The notes: generated by a model not told the origin, from the letters alone. A stretch of 64,000 bases of DNA from Sphingosinicella microcystinivorans (GCF_027941835.1 NZ_CP116005.1:1875501-1939500); one strand, 5' to 3'. Numbered from the stretch's first letter, positions 19,246-28,066 are shown. Numbers and translations: made by a program.

Positions 19246-19911
19246 GTGAACGCAGACCGGTGCAACGGGACAGACGGGCGGCGTGTGGGCGGATCGGCGA
19301 GACGGACACAGGAGCGGGGACGCACGCGCCGGGCTATGCTGGTCGACGCGAGCCGCAAGCTGCTGCGCGCGCGGGAGATCGACGAGATCTCGCTGGCGGA
19401 CGTGGCGGACGAGGCCGGAATCCCCAAGAGCTCCGCCTACCATTTCTTCTCGCACGTGCTGGAGGTCTACGAGGCCGCCGCGAGCGACATGGAGGCCGAA
19501 CTCCAGGCCGATCTCGACGGCCTGTCGGTGGCGGACTGCGGGGACTGGCGGCAGGCGGTGACCCGCTTCGTGAGCCGCGGCGCCGCGTTCTTCAATGCGA
19601 ACCGCGACGCCATGCAGCTGCTGATCGGCCCCAAAAGCCCCTCGGCGATCAAGCTGAAGGACCGGCAGAACGATTTCGCCATCGCCGGGCAGCTGAGGGA
19701 CAAGATTTCCGGGAATTTCGAGCTTCCCGAGCTCGCCGACACGCCGGAGATCTTCTTCCGCGCGATCGAGATCGCCGATCTGTTCTTCGGGCTTTCGGTG
19801 ATCCGGCACGGCCACATCACCGATGCCTTCAACGACGAGGCCGGGCGCGCCACGTGCGCCTACCTGTCGCTCTACCTTCCGGTCGTGCTGCCGCGCGTGC
19901 GCCGGGCCTGA
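19246..19911 (+). CDS. TetR-family transcriptional regulator (island regulator 2)
   Basis: A 221-residue TetR regulator starting at GTG. A later ATG at 19336 would cut into helix 1, so the upstream start is preferred even though its ribosome site is weak. The helix-turn-helix is at about residues 48-68 (LADVADEAGIPKSSAYHFFS). The ligand domain closely resembles that of the regulator at 254-922. It is divergent from the receptor/amine dehydrogenase operon, with repeated TTCGAATT sites between, so it is the likely local repressor of amine oxidation genes. Confidence 0.87.
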   Translation: MNADRCNGTDGRRVGGSARRTQERGRTRRAMLVDASRKLLRAREIDEISLADVADEAGIPKSSAYHFFSHVLEVYEAAASDMEAELQADLDGLSVADCGDWRQAVTRFVSRGAAFFNANRDAMQLLIGPKSPSAIKLKDRQNDFAIAGQLRDKISGNFELPELADTPEIFFRAIEIADLFFGLSVIRHGHITDAFNDEAGRATCAYLSLYLPVVLPRVRRA

Positions 19912-19974
19912 CACGGGGCATTAAGCGGATCGCAACGTCTCTCGCCGATCCTGTGCCCCGGACAGGGCAGGCGC

Positions 19975-20121
19975 ATGGACACACAGACGCTCCGCAAGCA
20001 GCACGAGGAGATCGGGGAAACTTCCGAGGCGCTGATCAACGCGGTCATCGCGCGCGACCGCCTGGAGGTCGCGAAGTGCCGCTGGCGGCTCGCGCGCGTG
20101 CTCATCGCGCACCTCGCGTGA
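19975..20121 (+). pseudogene. Hemerythrin-like (HHE) protein, 5' fragment cut by IS21 element
   Basis: The first 48 codons (MDTQTLRKQHEEIGETSEAL...RVLIAHLA) encode two helices of a four-helix hemerythrin-type domain, with candidate iron ligands His10 and His46. The frame hits a stop made by the first three bases of the insertion sequence. Removing the element and one copy of the 9-bp target duplication joins it in frame to 22650-22943, giving a 145-residue protein. Such proteins bind a di-iron centre and often serve in oxygen or nitric oxide sensing. The gene is inactivated here. Confidence 0.8.
20110..20118. repeat. Target-site duplication, left copy
   Basis: CACCTCGCG directly before the left end of the IS21 element; the same 9 bases recur at 22641-22649. 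If the first C is chance, the duplication is 8 bp. Confidence 0.85.
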
Positions 20122-20122
20122 G

Positions 20123-20179
20123 GATCAGCGTGCAATAGGCACCCCCTTCGTGGGGTGATCGGCGTGCAAAAAGGACCCC
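20123..20179 (+). repeat. Left-end tandem transposase-binding repeats of IS21 element
   Basis: Two direct 23-bp repeats, 20123-20145 and 20157-20179, agree at most positions (core GCGTGCAA...GGxACCCC) and have degenerate inverted counterparts near the right end. Confidence 0.75.
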
Positions 20180-20233
20180 TTCATCCCGGGGATTTAGTCG
20201 GCCGACTGGTTTTGATCAGTTGGCGAGAACGGG

Positions 20234-21747
20234 ATGTTGATCGTGGAGACAGTGGTTCGGATTCGGCGTGAGCATGCAGCGGGTAAGGCGATCAAGGCGA
20301 TCGCTCGTGACCTTCGTTTGTCGCGGAAGGTCGTCCGCAAAGCGATCCGGTCGCCGGAGGCGGCGTTCAACTATCAGCGCAAAGTCCAGCCGCTGCCGCG
20401 GATCGGTCCTTATCAGGATCGTCTCGATGCGCTGCTTGAGGAGAACGAAGGTCGCGGCCGCCGCGATCGGCTACGGATGACGCGTATCCATGACCTGCTG
20501 GTGCGCGAGGGGTTCGATGGATCCTATGATGCGGTGCGCCGCTATGCGGCGCGCTGGCGTGCTGCGCGGCGGAAGGATGCTGGCGAAGGCGCACCGGCGT
20601 TCATCCCGATGACCTTCCAGCCGGGTGAGGCCTACCAGTTCGACTGGAGCCACGAGGATGTGGAGATCGCCGGCAAGCCGATGCGGGTGAAGGTGGCGCA
20701 TATGCGTCTCTGCGACTCGCGCGCACCCTATGTCCGAGCCTATCCGCGCGAGGGCCAGGAGATGCTGTTCGATGCCCATGCCCGGGCGTTCGCGTTCTTC
20801 GGCGGTGTGCCGCGACGCGGTATCTACGATAATATGAAGACGGCGGTGACGGCCGTGTTCACCGGCAAGGAGCGTGTGTTCAACCGCCGCTTCCTGATCA
20901 TGACCGATCATTACATGGTCGAGCCGACCGCCTGCTCGCCGGCGGCGGGATGGGAGAAGGGCCAGGTCGAGCAGCAGGTCCAGACGATCCGAGGCCGCTT
21001 CTTCCAGCCGCGACCCGGTTCGCCAGCCTGGCCGAGCTCAACGGGTGGCTGGAGGCCGAGTGCCGGCGCTGGGCCGAGCATCATGCCCATCCCGAACGCG
21101 GGGATATTACCGTCGCCGAGGCGCTGGATATGGAGCGACCGGCCCTGCAGCCGATCCTGGCACCGTTCGACGGCTTCCATGAGAGCGAGCATGCCGTCAC
21201 CGGCACCTGCCTCATCAGCTTCGATCGCAACCGCTACTCGGTCATGTCGACGGCCGCACGCCGGACCGTTCAGGTGCGCTCCTATGCCGATCGCATCGTC
21301 ATACGCTGCGGCGATGCGATCGTCGGGGAGCATGAGCGCCACTTCGGTCGGAACCGCACGATATACGATCCCTGGCATTATCTGCCGGTCCTCGCGCACA
21401 AGCCCGGCGCGCTGCGTAACGGCGCACCGTTCCAGGACTGGGATCTGCCGCCCGCCCTGCACCGATTACGGCGAAGGCTCGGCACCGGGGACGAGGCCGA
21501 TCGCAGGTTCGTGCGGGTCCTCTCGGCGGTGCTCACCGATGGCCTGGAGCCGGTAGAGGCTGCCGTGCGCGAAGCGTTGGCGAACGGAACGGCCAGCGAC
21601 GAGCTGATCCTCAACATCCTCTCCCGGCGCCGCGAGCCGGCGACACCCCACAGCATCGTCACTTCGGAAGACCGGATGCTGCAGCATCCTCCGCTCGCCG
21701 ACTGTGCCCGCTATGATCTGCTGCGAGGCTATGATGCAGCGGCATGA
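20234..21747 (+). pseudogene. istA: IS21-family transposase IstA, single-base frameshift
   Basis: Transposase with an N-terminal helix-turn-helix (HAAGKAIKAIARDLRLSRKV, about residues 14-35) and an rve-type DDE integrase core. The first Asp is in YQFDWSHED, the second in RGIYDNMKTAV and the Glu in WEKGQVEQQ. Homology leaves this frame at about 21008-21018 (after GRFFQP) and continues in another frame with TRFASLAELNGWLEAECRRW to the stop at 21745-21747. One added base would restore a protein of about 504 residues. The DDE triad lies before the break, but the C-terminal domain would be lost. Confidence 0.88.
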
Positions 21748-22462
21748 TATGATCGACACGATGCGCGGCCTCGGACTCAAGGGCATGGCGGCGGCGTTCG
21801 ACGAGGCGGTCACCACCGGCCTCCAGCGCAAGCGCACCACCATGGAGATACTGACCGACCTGCTCCGTGCTGAGGCGACCCACCGGGATGCAGCCTCCAT
21901 CCGCTATCGGATGACGGCTGCGAGGCTGCCCGTGGTGAAGGACCTGGAGCGGTTCAGCTTCGAGGGCACACCGATCAATGAGGAGATGATCCGCTCCCTT
22001 CACGATGGCTCCTTCCTCCCGCCTCGCCGCAATATCGTGCTGGTCGGCGGCACGGGGACAGGCAAGACCCACCTCGCCATCGCGATCACCGCCAATGTCG
22101 TGCGAAGGGGCGCTCGCGCCCGCTACTTCAACACCGTCGATCTGGTGACACGCCTCGAAGAGGAGACCCGGATCGGCAAAGGCGGGACCCTGGCGGCGCA
22201 GCTGTCGCGGCTCGACCTGATCGTGCTCGACGAGCTCGGTTATCTGCCGTTCGCCCGCTCGGGAGGGCAGTTGCTGTTCCACCTCATCAGCAAGCTTTAT
22301 GAGCGGACCAGCGTCATCATCACCACGAACCTCGCCTTCGGCGAATGGCCGACCGTGTTCGGCGATCCCAAGATGACCACGGCGCTGCTCGACCGCGTCA
22401 CCCACCACTGCGATATCGTCGAGACGGGCAACGACAGCTGGCGCTTCAAAAACCGCAGCTGA
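21731..22462 (+). CDS. istB: IS21-family helper ATPase IstB
   Basis: A 243-residue AAA+ ATPase that assists IstA in target choice and strand transfer. Walker A is GGTGTGKTH, Walker B is [12 protein letters not shown], followed by the sensor region [14 protein letters not shown]; these are the standard DnaC/IstB signatures. The ATG at 21731 ([16 protein letters not shown]) overlaps the istA 3' end by 17 bp, as usual in this family. The gene is intact. Confidence 0.95.
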   Translation: MMQRHDMIDTMRGLGLKGMAAAFDEAVTTGLQRKRTTMEILTDLLRAEATHRDAASIRYRMTAARLPVVKDLERFSFEGTPINEEMIRSLHDGSFLPPRRNIVLVGGTGTGKTHLAIAITANVVRRGARARYFNTVDLVTRLEEETRIGKGGTLAAQLSRLDLIVLDELGYLPFARSGGQLLFHLISKLYERTSVIITTNLAFGEWPTVFGDPKMTTALLDRVTHHCDIVETGNDSWRFKNRS

Positions 22463-22589
22463 CAGCCACCTTCGGCGCCTTCAAAAATCTATCTTGCGCT
22501 GCGCGCGCCTCCGGTCGGGCTACGCCCGCCCTCCGCCGCACGCAGCGCAAGGCCATCTTCAACAAACCAGCATCATATTATCCGAAAAG

Positions 22590-22633
22590 GGGGTCCCTCT
22601 TCGACGCCGATCGGGGGTCCCTTTTGAACGCCG
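22590..22633 (-). repeat. Right-end transposase-binding repeats of IS21 element
   Basis: Two inverted relatives of the left-end repeats, 22590-22612 and 22614-22633, each beginning GGGGTCCCT and ending in a GACGCCGATC- or GAACGCCG-like stretch. Confidence 0.7.
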
Positions 22634-22640
22634 TTTGACA

Positions 22641-22649
22641 CACCTCGCG
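22641..22649. repeat. Target-site duplication, right copy
   Basis: CACCTCGCG immediately after the right terminal CA of the element, identical to 20110-20118. Confidence 0.85.
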
Positions 22650-22943
22650 ATCGAGGACAAATGGCTTTACCCCGCGCTGATCCGCGACGGCTCGACGCGC
22701 GCCTCGACGATGGCGCTCAACTTCCAGCGCGAGATGGGCAGCCTCATCGCGACCTTCAACGCCTACATGCTGGACTGGAACGAGGACCGCATCACGAACG
22801 AATGGGAAGCTTTCCAGACCGCGACATGGAAACTCGTCGAAGCGCTCGACCTGCGCACTCGCCGCGAGAGCGCCCAACTCTATTCGCTGGCGGAGGCGGA
22901 GCGGGCGGCCGTGCGGCCTGCGGGCGGCACGACCCGGCCGTAG
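22650..22943 (+). pseudogene. Hemerythrin-like protein, 3' fragment
   Basis: Continues the gene cut at 20118 in the same frame: IEDKWLYPALIRDGSTRAST, then helices NAYMLDWNEDRITNEWEAF and KLVEALDLRTRRESAQLYSL, ending at the stop 22941-22943. Glu residues here would complete the metal site of the domain. It has no start of its own in a sensible place, so it should not be expressed as a separate protein. Confidence 0.78.
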
Positions 22944-22946
22944 CGC

Positions 22947-23020
22947 TGGAGCGGGTGAAGGGAATCGAACCCTCGTCGTAAGCTTGGAAGGCTTCTGCTC
23001 TGCCATTGAGCTACACCCGC
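22947..23020 (-). tRNA. tRNA-Gly (anticodon TCC)
   Basis: On the minus strand the acceptor arm GCGGGTG pairs with CACCCGC. The D-arm is GCTC/GAGC, the anticodon loop CTTCCAA gives anticodon TCC, the T-arm contains GGTTCGATTCCC, and the CCA end is encoded (TCCA at the 3' side). The fold was made by eye. It sits just downstream of the interrupted hemerythrin gene. Confidence 0.93.
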
Positions 23021-23090
23021 GCCCTTCGGCAGCGTCCGCTTGCCACAAGCCTGCCGCGGAGGTCAACGTCGCTTCGCGATGTTTGCAGAC

Positions 23091-23133
23091 ATGAAAGGGC
23101 CTTGCCGGACGTGCGCCGGCAAGGCCCTTTCAT
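23091..23133. terminator. Perfect 18-bp hairpin, probable bidirectional terminator
   Basis: ATGAAAGGGCCTTGCCGG (23091-23108) is exactly inverted at 23116-23133 around the 7-base loop ACGTGCG. It lies between the tRNA gene and the 3' end of the small secreted protein gene at 23148, so it most likely ends that transcript. A long T-run is missing on either side. Confidence 0.65.
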
Positions 23134-23147
23134 CGCGATGCGGACGA

Positions 23148-23462
23148 TCAGCCGGGATCGCGCTGCGCGAGCACTTGCGGGGCGTCCTCGCCGCCGACCC
23201 AGCGGTCGACCGAGGTGCCTTCCCACGTGCCGGTGATGTGGCCCTTGCGCGAGACGCGAAGCGCGAACGTCTTGCCCGTGTCGGGGTTTTCGCCCTTGAG
23301 GTAGAGCACGCCGCTCGCGGTGCGGCGGCCGGATACCTCGTAGCCGGTGGGCGCATGGGTGAAATCAATGCGCGAACGATAGTAGCTGTACGGATCGGCG
23401 GCAGCCGGTGCGGACACACCGGCGATCATGCCCACTACGGCCAGACCGAGAATGATCTTCAT
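23148..23462 (-). CDS. Small secreted protein of unknown function
   Basis: A 104-residue protein with a clear signal peptide (MKIILGLAVVGMIAGVSAPA, cleavage near AAADP, about residue 23). The mature 80 residues look all-beta (YLKGENPDTGKTFALRVSRK, GHITGTWEGTSVDRW) and have no cysteine or recognised motif. A GGAGACTC ribosome site precedes the ATG. It is a single gene with its own hairpin terminator. Not recognised as a named family. Confidence 0.75.
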   Translation of the reverse strand: MKIILGLAVVGMIAGVSAPAAADPYSYYRSRIDFTHAPTGYEVSGRRTASGVLYLKGENPDTGKTFALRVSRKGHITGTWEGTSVDRWVGGEDAPQVLAQRDPG

Positions 23463-23774
23463 GATGAGTCTCCTTGCTCAGCAAACGATCAAAATCGTTC
23501 GTTTGTGCGTCGCAGCATATGAAACGGGGCGTTGGCGGCCATCGCGACCTTGACAACATGGATTTCCCGTTTTGCAACGATGGGCGTAAGTCTATGGAAT
23601 CGTTCTGCGTGTGATCGGGGCGTATTCCGAATGAGGTTTCAACTCTTGCCAAAGTCGTGCTGCGCTGCAACAATATGCCTGCAATCGCCGCTCGCAAAGG
23701 CGCGGAGCGGGTGGAAGCTTGAGAGGCGATGATGTCTGTCCGGTGCCTCGTCGGACCGGCTGCGGTGGCCTGAT
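23463..23774. other. Intergenic region without a supported gene
   Basis: No open frame here has coding character. A small inverted repeat AACGAT-CAAA-ATCGTT (23484-23499) lies just upstream of the secreted-protein start and might be an operator. The stretch nearer 23774 should hold the LysR promoter; no clear box was seen. Confidence 0.4.
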
Positions 23775-24665
23775 ATGCGCCGCCTGCCGCCGATGGGCTC
23801 GCTCGAAGCGTTTGTCGCGGCCTATCGCGGCGGGACGCTGCGCGCCGCCTCCACCGAACTCAACCTTTCCGTTTCGGCGCTGAGCCGGCGGCTCCAGTCG
23901 CTGGAGGCGCACGTGGGGCGGCCGCTGTTCGAACGGCGGCACCACGAGCTGAAGCCGACGCCCGAGGGCGCCCGGCTGTTCACGCAGATCGCGCCGCACT
24001 TCGATGCCATCGGCCGCGTTCTCGGCGAGGTGCGCTCGGACGGCGAACGCAGCCTCGCCGTCGGCGTGCCGCCGTCCTACGCGAGCGCCTGGCTGCTGCC
24101 GCGCCTTGCCCGCTTCCGGGCGCGCTATCCCGACATCGTGCTGCGCTTCGATTCCTCGGGCACGCCGTTCGAGAAGCTGGGCGCCAGCCTCGACGCCATC
24201 ATCGTGTTCGCGGAAACCGTGCCCGAGGGGTTCGAATCCTGCAAGCTGAAGCCGCAGGCGGGTTTCGCCGTCTGCGCGCCGGGCCTCGTGGCGCCGGGCA
24301 CGCCGGTGCGCGAAGCGCTGCGCGACCACACGCTGCTGCTGCACAGCGGGCTTTCGAAGGTGCTGCCGCTGTGGCTGCAGACGATGGGCCTCGACGAGCG
24401 CGCGCTGGCGCGTACCGAGCAGTACGACAGTGGCCCGATGCTGATCGCGGCGGCGGAGGCGGGGCTCGGCATCGCGCTGACGCTCGAGGATTCGGTGCGC
24501 TTCTACGAAGGCGACGCCCGACTCGAGCGCCCGTTCGGCGAAAGCGTCGCGACGCCCTACAGCTACTGGTGGGTTTCCCGGAAGCCGGGCGCGTCCGACG
24601 CCGCGCTGCGGCGCTTCCGCGACTGGATCTTTGCCGAATCCGCCGTTCGCGCCGCGGCCGCCTGA
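23775..24665 (+). CDS. LysR-family transcriptional regulator (GcvA-like)
   Basis: A 296-residue LysR regulator. The N-terminal winged helix MGSLEAFVAAYRGGTLRAAS...LNLSVSALSRRLQSLE (about residues 7-48) and the linker PLFERRHHELKPTPEGARLF are standard. The periplasmic-binding-protein-like effector domain follows. The opening MRRLPPMGSLEAF resembles GcvA-type members. No obvious partner gene is divergent from it, so the target is unknown. Confidence 0.9.
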   Translation: MRRLPPMGSLEAFVAAYRGGTLRAASTELNLSVSALSRRLQSLEAHVGRPLFERRHHELKPTPEGARLFTQIAPHFDAIGRVLGEVRSDGERSLAVGVPPSYASAWLLPRLARFRARYPDIVLRFDSSGTPFEKLGASLDAIIVFAETVPEGFESCKLKPQAGFAVCAPGLVAPGTPVREALRDHTLLLHSGLSKVLPLWLQTMGLDERALARTEQYDSGPMLIAAAEAGLGIALTLEDSVRFYEGDARLERPFGESVATPYSYWWVSRKPGASDAALRRFRDWIFAESAVRAAAA

Positions 24666-24683
24666 TCCCCGCGAAAAAGAAAA

Positions 24684-24705
24684 GGGCCGACCCGAAGGCC
24701 GGCCC
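24684..24705. terminator. Hairpin after LysR gene
   Basis: GGGCCGACC and GGCCGGCCC form a 9-bp stem with one mismatch around a CGAA tetraloop, 19 bp after the LysR stop. An A-rich run precedes it, which would be U-rich on the minus strand; in the plus direction the trailing T-run is missing. Confidence 0.4.
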
Positions 24706-24920
24706 CGAAAAGTAAATCCTTGGGGAGGATCGCCATTTCTGGCAGGCCCTTTGTTGCACCTGCGAAGAGGGTGTGACCACCGCAAAGTCTGCATCGTGCA
24801 TTGCAGGAATTGCAACGTTCGGTGGAATCAACTTCCGCGGGCATGTCTTAAGACTTTGTTTACACTTTGAGCGCAAACCGGGGCTGCGGGGGATCACGGG
24901 CTTCGGAAGGGGCGGCTCAG

Positions 24921-25313
24921 ATGATCCAGTTTTTTGCACGGTTGCAGGACGTACTTCCCACGTGGCGCGGCGAGGACGGCAAGGCGCTCGCCGGCGGGCC
25001 GGAGCGGCGCGGCGCCACGCGGTCGCTGGCGCTGTTCTGGTCGGCGCGGATGCGGACGCGGGGATGGGCCGGGCCCGCGACCGTCGTCGAGATTTCCGCG
25101 CGCGGGATGCGGCTGCGCAGCCCCTATTACCCGGAAATCGGCGCGCGCGTGGTGGTGGACCTGCCGGGCAATGCGCCGCTCGCGGGCGTCGTGCGCTGGG
25201 CGGAGCACGGCCGGTTCGGGATGCAGTTCGACCGCGAGGCGGACGTCGTGACGATCCTCAGGGCGCACAAGCGGGCGACCGGTCGGCACCTCGGCGTGGA
25301 CGAACCCGCCTGA
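24921..25313 (+). CDS. PilZ-domain protein
   Basis: A 130-residue protein made mostly of a PilZ fold, a cyclic-di-GMP effector domain. Signs are an RGATR (RxxxR) motif at about residues 31-35 and the later EISARGMRL strand, where Glu stands in place of the usual Asp/Asn of the (D/N)xSxxG motif. The C-terminal VVRWAEHGRFGMQFD is typical. The start MIQFF (24921) is chosen for its GGAAGGGG ribosome site. Cyclic-di-GMP binding may be weakened by the changed residue. Confidence 0.8.
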   Translation: MIQFFARLQDVLPTWRGEDGKALAGGPERRGATRSLALFWSARMRTRGWAGPATVVEISARGMRLRSPYYPEIGARVVVDLPGNAPLAGVVRWAEHGRFGMQFDREADVVTILRAHKRATGRHLGVDEPA

Positions 25314-25317
25314 GGGC

Positions 25318-25452
25318 TCAGCGCAGCCAGGCTTTCAGCAGCATCGCGACCGCGCCGAGCACGGCGACGCTCGCCGCCCAGATCGCCGCCATCCACAAGA
25401 GCCGCTTCCACAGTGGCGCGTCGGCGTCAGGGCTTCGCCTAGTGGTAGCCAT
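25318..25452 (-). CDS. DUF2474-like small membrane peptide of the bd oxidase operon
   Basis: A 44-residue peptide ([20 protein letters not shown]..., one transmembrane helix at about residues 18-42) whose ATG lies inside the cydB 3' end (14-bp overlap). Short one-helix proteins at this place in cio/cyd operons (CydX- or DUF2474-type) stabilise the oxidase. The [15 protein letters not shown] pattern is typical of the DUF2474 type. It is too short for most gene finders. Confidence 0.75.
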   Translation of the reverse strand: MATTRRSPDADAPLWKRLLWMAAIWAASVAVLGAVAMLLKAWLR

Positions 25453-26443
25453 GACTGCCGACCTTGCCGCGGAACACCCAGTAGGCCCAGCCGGTATAGG
25501 CGAGGATCAGCGGCATGACGAGGACGACGCCGACGAGCATGAACATCTGGCTGCGCTCCGGCGCGGCGGCATCCCAGATGGTGACGCTGTCCGGCACCAC
25601 GTAAGGGAACATGCTGATGCCGAGGCCGATCGTGCCGAGCAGGAACAGCCCGAGCGAGAGCAGGAACGGCGACCACGTCGCGCGCTTTTTCAGCGTGCGG
25701 AACAGGAAGTAGCTGACGATCGCCACGAGCAGCGGCACCTGGCTGGTGAACAGCATGTTCGGCATCTCGAACCAGCGCTGCCAGTAGCGGTGCTCGAGGA
25801 ACGGTGTCGCGAGACTGACCGCCACCATCAGCGCGAGCGTGGCGAGGGCGGCGCGGCCCGCGAGGCGGTAGGCGTGATCGAGCGCGCCGCCTTCCACCTT
25901 CACGATCAGCCATGTCGCGCCGAGCAGCGCGTAGCCCGCGACGACGCCCGCGCCGGTGAGCAGGCTGTAGGGGCTGAGCCAGTCGAGCCAGCCGCCCGCG
26001 TAGGCGCGGCCGTCGACGGCGATGCCTTGCAGGATCGCGCCGAGGATCATGCCCTGCGCGAAGGCGGCGACCAGCGAGCCGCCGGTGAACGCCATGTCCC
26101 AGAAGGCGCGGTGGCCGGGGTCGCGCCAGCGGAACTCGAAGGCGACGCCGCGGAACACGAGGCCGAGCAGCATGGCGATGATGAGCGGATAGGTGGCGGG
26201 CAGGATGATCGCGTAGGCGAGCGGGAAGGCCGCGAACAGCCCGCCGCCGCCGAGCACCAGCCACGTCTCGTTGCCGTCCCACACGGGGGCGATGGCGTTC
26301 ATCGCCTGATCCCGCTCCCCGCCCTTGAAGACGGGAAACAGGATGCCGATGCCGAGATCGAACCCGTCCATCACGACATAGGCGAAGATGCCGAAGGCGA
26401 TGATGAAGGCCCAGACGGTGGTGAGATCGACGTTGACGCTCAT
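25439..26443 (-). CDS. cydB: Cytochrome bd-type ubiquinol oxidase subunit II
   Basis: A 334-residue inner-membrane protein with about eight helices. Family signatures include the start of helix 1 ([18 protein letters not shown]), [20 protein letters not shown] and a C-terminal [18 protein letters not shown]. It pairs with CydA to reduce oxygen to water with quinol electrons. The start overlaps the cydA stop (ATGA). Together with the short Q-loop of subunit I it belongs to the cyanide-insensitive (CioAB) branch. Confidence 0.95.
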   Translation of the reverse strand: MSVNVDLTTVWAFIIAFGIFAYVVMDGFDLGIGILFPVFKGGERDQAMNAIAPVWDGNETWLVLGGGGLFAAFPLAYAIILPATYPLIIAMLLGLVFRGVAFEFRWRDPGHRAFWDMAFTGGSLVAAFAQGMILGAILQGIAVDGRAYAGGWLDWLSPYSLLTGAGVVAGYALLGATWLIVKVEGGALDHAYRLAGRAALATLALMVAVSLATPFLEHRYWQRWFEMPNMLFTSQVPLLVAIVSYFLFRTLKKRATWSPFLLSLGLFLLGTIGLGISMFPYVVPDSVTIWDAAAPERSQMFMLVGVVLVMPLILAYTGWAYWVFRGKVGSHGYH

Positions 26444-27870
26444 TGTCCGCCCTCCAGCGCGGATGCGGGGGTGATGCCCGCCGTTCGGGTCGGGCCGGGT
26501 TCGGCCTCGACGCCCGCCTCGCCGGACTTCGGCCGCTGCGCCATCAGCTTCAATATGTACCACGTGCCCGTGCCGAACACCGCGAAGTAGATGACGACGA
26601 AGGCGACGAGCGAGGCGCCCACGGCGGGCGCGGCGAGCGGCGAGGCGCTGTCGGCGGTCCGCAGCAGGCCGTAGACGGTGTACGGCTGGCGCCCGACCTC
26701 CGTGGTGATCCACCCCGCGATGACGGCGACGAAGCCCGACGGTCCCATCAGCATCGCGGCGCGGTGCAGCAGCGGCCAGTCGTAGAGGCGGCCCCTGACG
26801 CGCGCGGCGAGGCTCCAGAGGCCGAGCCCCAGCATCAGCAGGCCGATGCCGACCATGATGCGGAAGGACCAGAACACGATGCTGACGGGGGGATGCTCCC
26901 CGCGCGGCACGGTGTCGAGCCCGGCGAGCGGCGCATCCGCATCGTGCTTCAGGATCAGCGACGACGCCTTGGGAATCGCGACGGCGTAGTCGACGCGCTG
27001 CGCCTCGCTGTTCGGGATACCGAAGAGATAGAGCGGCGCGCCCTCCGGGTGGCTCTGATAATGACCTTCCATCGCCATCACCTTCACCGGCTGATGCTCC
27101 AGCGTGTTGAGGCCGTGCAGGTCGCCCGCGAGGATCTGCACGGGCGCGACGAGCGCGGCCATCCACATCGCCATCGAGAACATGATGCGCGCGTGCGGGT
27201 TCGCGCGGTCCTTCAGCAGGTGCCACGCGCCGACCGCGCCGACGACGAATGCCGTGGTGAGATAGGCGGCGATCACGGTGTGGACGAGGCGGTAGGGGAA
27301 GCTCGGGTTGAAGATGATCGCCCACCAGCTCTCGCCGGGCAGGAACTGGCCGTTTTCGCCGATGATGTGGCCCGTGGGCGTCTGCATCCACGAATTGGCG
27401 CTGAGAATCCAGAAAGCCGAGATGAAAGTGCCGACCGCGACCATCAGCGTCGCGGTGAAGTGCAGCCGGGGCCCCACCTTGTTCATGCCGAACAGCATGA
27501 CGCCGAGGAAGCCCGCCTCGAGGAAGAAGGCCGTGAGCACCTCGTAGGCCATCAGCGGCCCGATGACCGGCCCGGCCTTGTCGGAGAACACCGACCAGTT
27601 CGTGCCGAACTGGTAGGACATGACGATGCCCGAGACGACGCCCATCGCGAAGGCGACCGCGAAGATCTTCAGCCAGTAGCGGAACAGGTCGAGATAGTGC
27701 TCGCGGCCCGTCTTCAGCCACAGCGCCTCCAGCACGGTGAGATAGCTCGCCAGCCCGATCGAGAAGGCCGGGAAGATGAAATGGAAGCTGACCGTGAACG
27801 CGAACTGGATGCGCGCGAGAAGCACGGGGTCCACGGCACCGAACAGTGATTCGAACGGGGCTTCGAACAC
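26440..27870 (-). CDS. cydA: Cytochrome bd-type ubiquinol oxidase subunit I (CIO type)
   Basis: A 476-residue integral membrane subunit that carries the haems and the quinol site. His30 in SFHFIFPAFSIG, a later His in RLVHTVIAAYLTTAF and the ITTEVGRQPYTVYGLLRT motif are conserved haem and structural regions. The Q-loop between helices 6 and 7 is short (VPRGEHPPVSIVFW follows soon after), which marks the cyanide-insensitive oxidase class; cioA is an equally good name. It is the first gene of the cydAB-DUF2474 operon. Confidence 0.95.
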   Translation of the reverse strand: MFEAPFESLFGAVDPVLLARIQFAFTVSFHFIFPAFSIGLASYLTVLEALWLKTGREHYLDLFRYWLKIFAVAFAMGVVSGIVMSYQFGTNWSVFSDKAGPVIGPLMAYEVLTAFFLEAGFLGVMLFGMNKVGPRLHFTATLMVAVGTFISAFWILSANSWMQTPTGHIIGENGQFLPGESWWAIIFNPSFPYRLVHTVIAAYLTTAFVVGAVGAWHLLKDRANPHARIMFSMAMWMAALVAPVQILAGDLHGLNTLEHQPVKVMAMEGHYQSHPEGAPLYLFGIPNSEAQRVDYAVAIPKASSLILKHDADAPLAGLDTVPRGEHPPVSIVFWSFRIMVGIGLLMLGLGLWSLAARVRGRLYDWPLLHRAAMLMGPSGFVAVIAGWITTEVGRQPYTVYGLLRTADSASPLAAPAVGASLVAFVVIYFAVFGTGTWYILKLMAQRPKSGEAGVEAEPGPTRTAGITPASALEGGQ

Positions 27871-28002
27871 GGCGGCGACTCCTTCGTTGTCGGCCTGTCT
27901 GCTTGATCTGCCGGACGCATGTCCTCCCTGTGCGCGAACGCGGCAATGCGGCGCGTTGTTCCGCGACGTTCTGCCTCGTTGAGCCGCCTGCGGATCAATA
28001 TT

Positions 28003-28017
28003 TGCAAATCATTCTCA
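28003..28017. promoter_or_regulatory. Fur/Mur-like 7-1-7 element
   Basis: TGCAAATCATTCTCA lies between the divergent cydA and ferredoxin reductase genes and partly matches the alphaproteobacterial Fur/Mur-type inverted repeat (arms around TGCAAAT). The right arm is imperfect, so this is a weak call. Confidence 0.25.
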
Positions 28018-28066
28018 ATAGCGTAGAAGGTGCGCCGATTCGTGGATGACGACGAAAGGCCCTTTC

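Larger units (their letters stand above)
20119..22640 (+). mobile_element. Complete IS21-family insertion sequence (2522 bp)
   Basis: The element starts TG and ends CA, is flanked by a 9-bp direct repeat and carries istA and istB in the IS21 order. The left end has two copies of a 23-bp motif (20123-20145 and 20157-20179; GATCRGCGTGCAA then GGxACCCC). The right end has two inverted relatives (22590-22612 and 22614-22633), the usual multiple transposase-binding sites of this family. It lies inside a hemerythrin-like gene. istA has a frameshift, so this copy may no longer move by itself. Confidence 0.92.

Noticed and set aside
20119-22640. Treating the IS21 element and tRNA-Gly as an integrative element with attachment sites
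   Set aside because: The duplication flanks the IS itself, lies outside the tRNA, and there is no integrase gene or tRNA 3'-end repeat.
23532-23732. 66-codon plus-strand frame before the LysR gene
   Set aside because: No ribosome site, mixed composition and no recognisable pattern; treated as chance.
24773-27849. Long plus-strand frames across the cydAB region
   Set aside because: Composition is Arg/Asp/Glu-rich without motifs, while the minus strand encodes textbook CydA and CydB.
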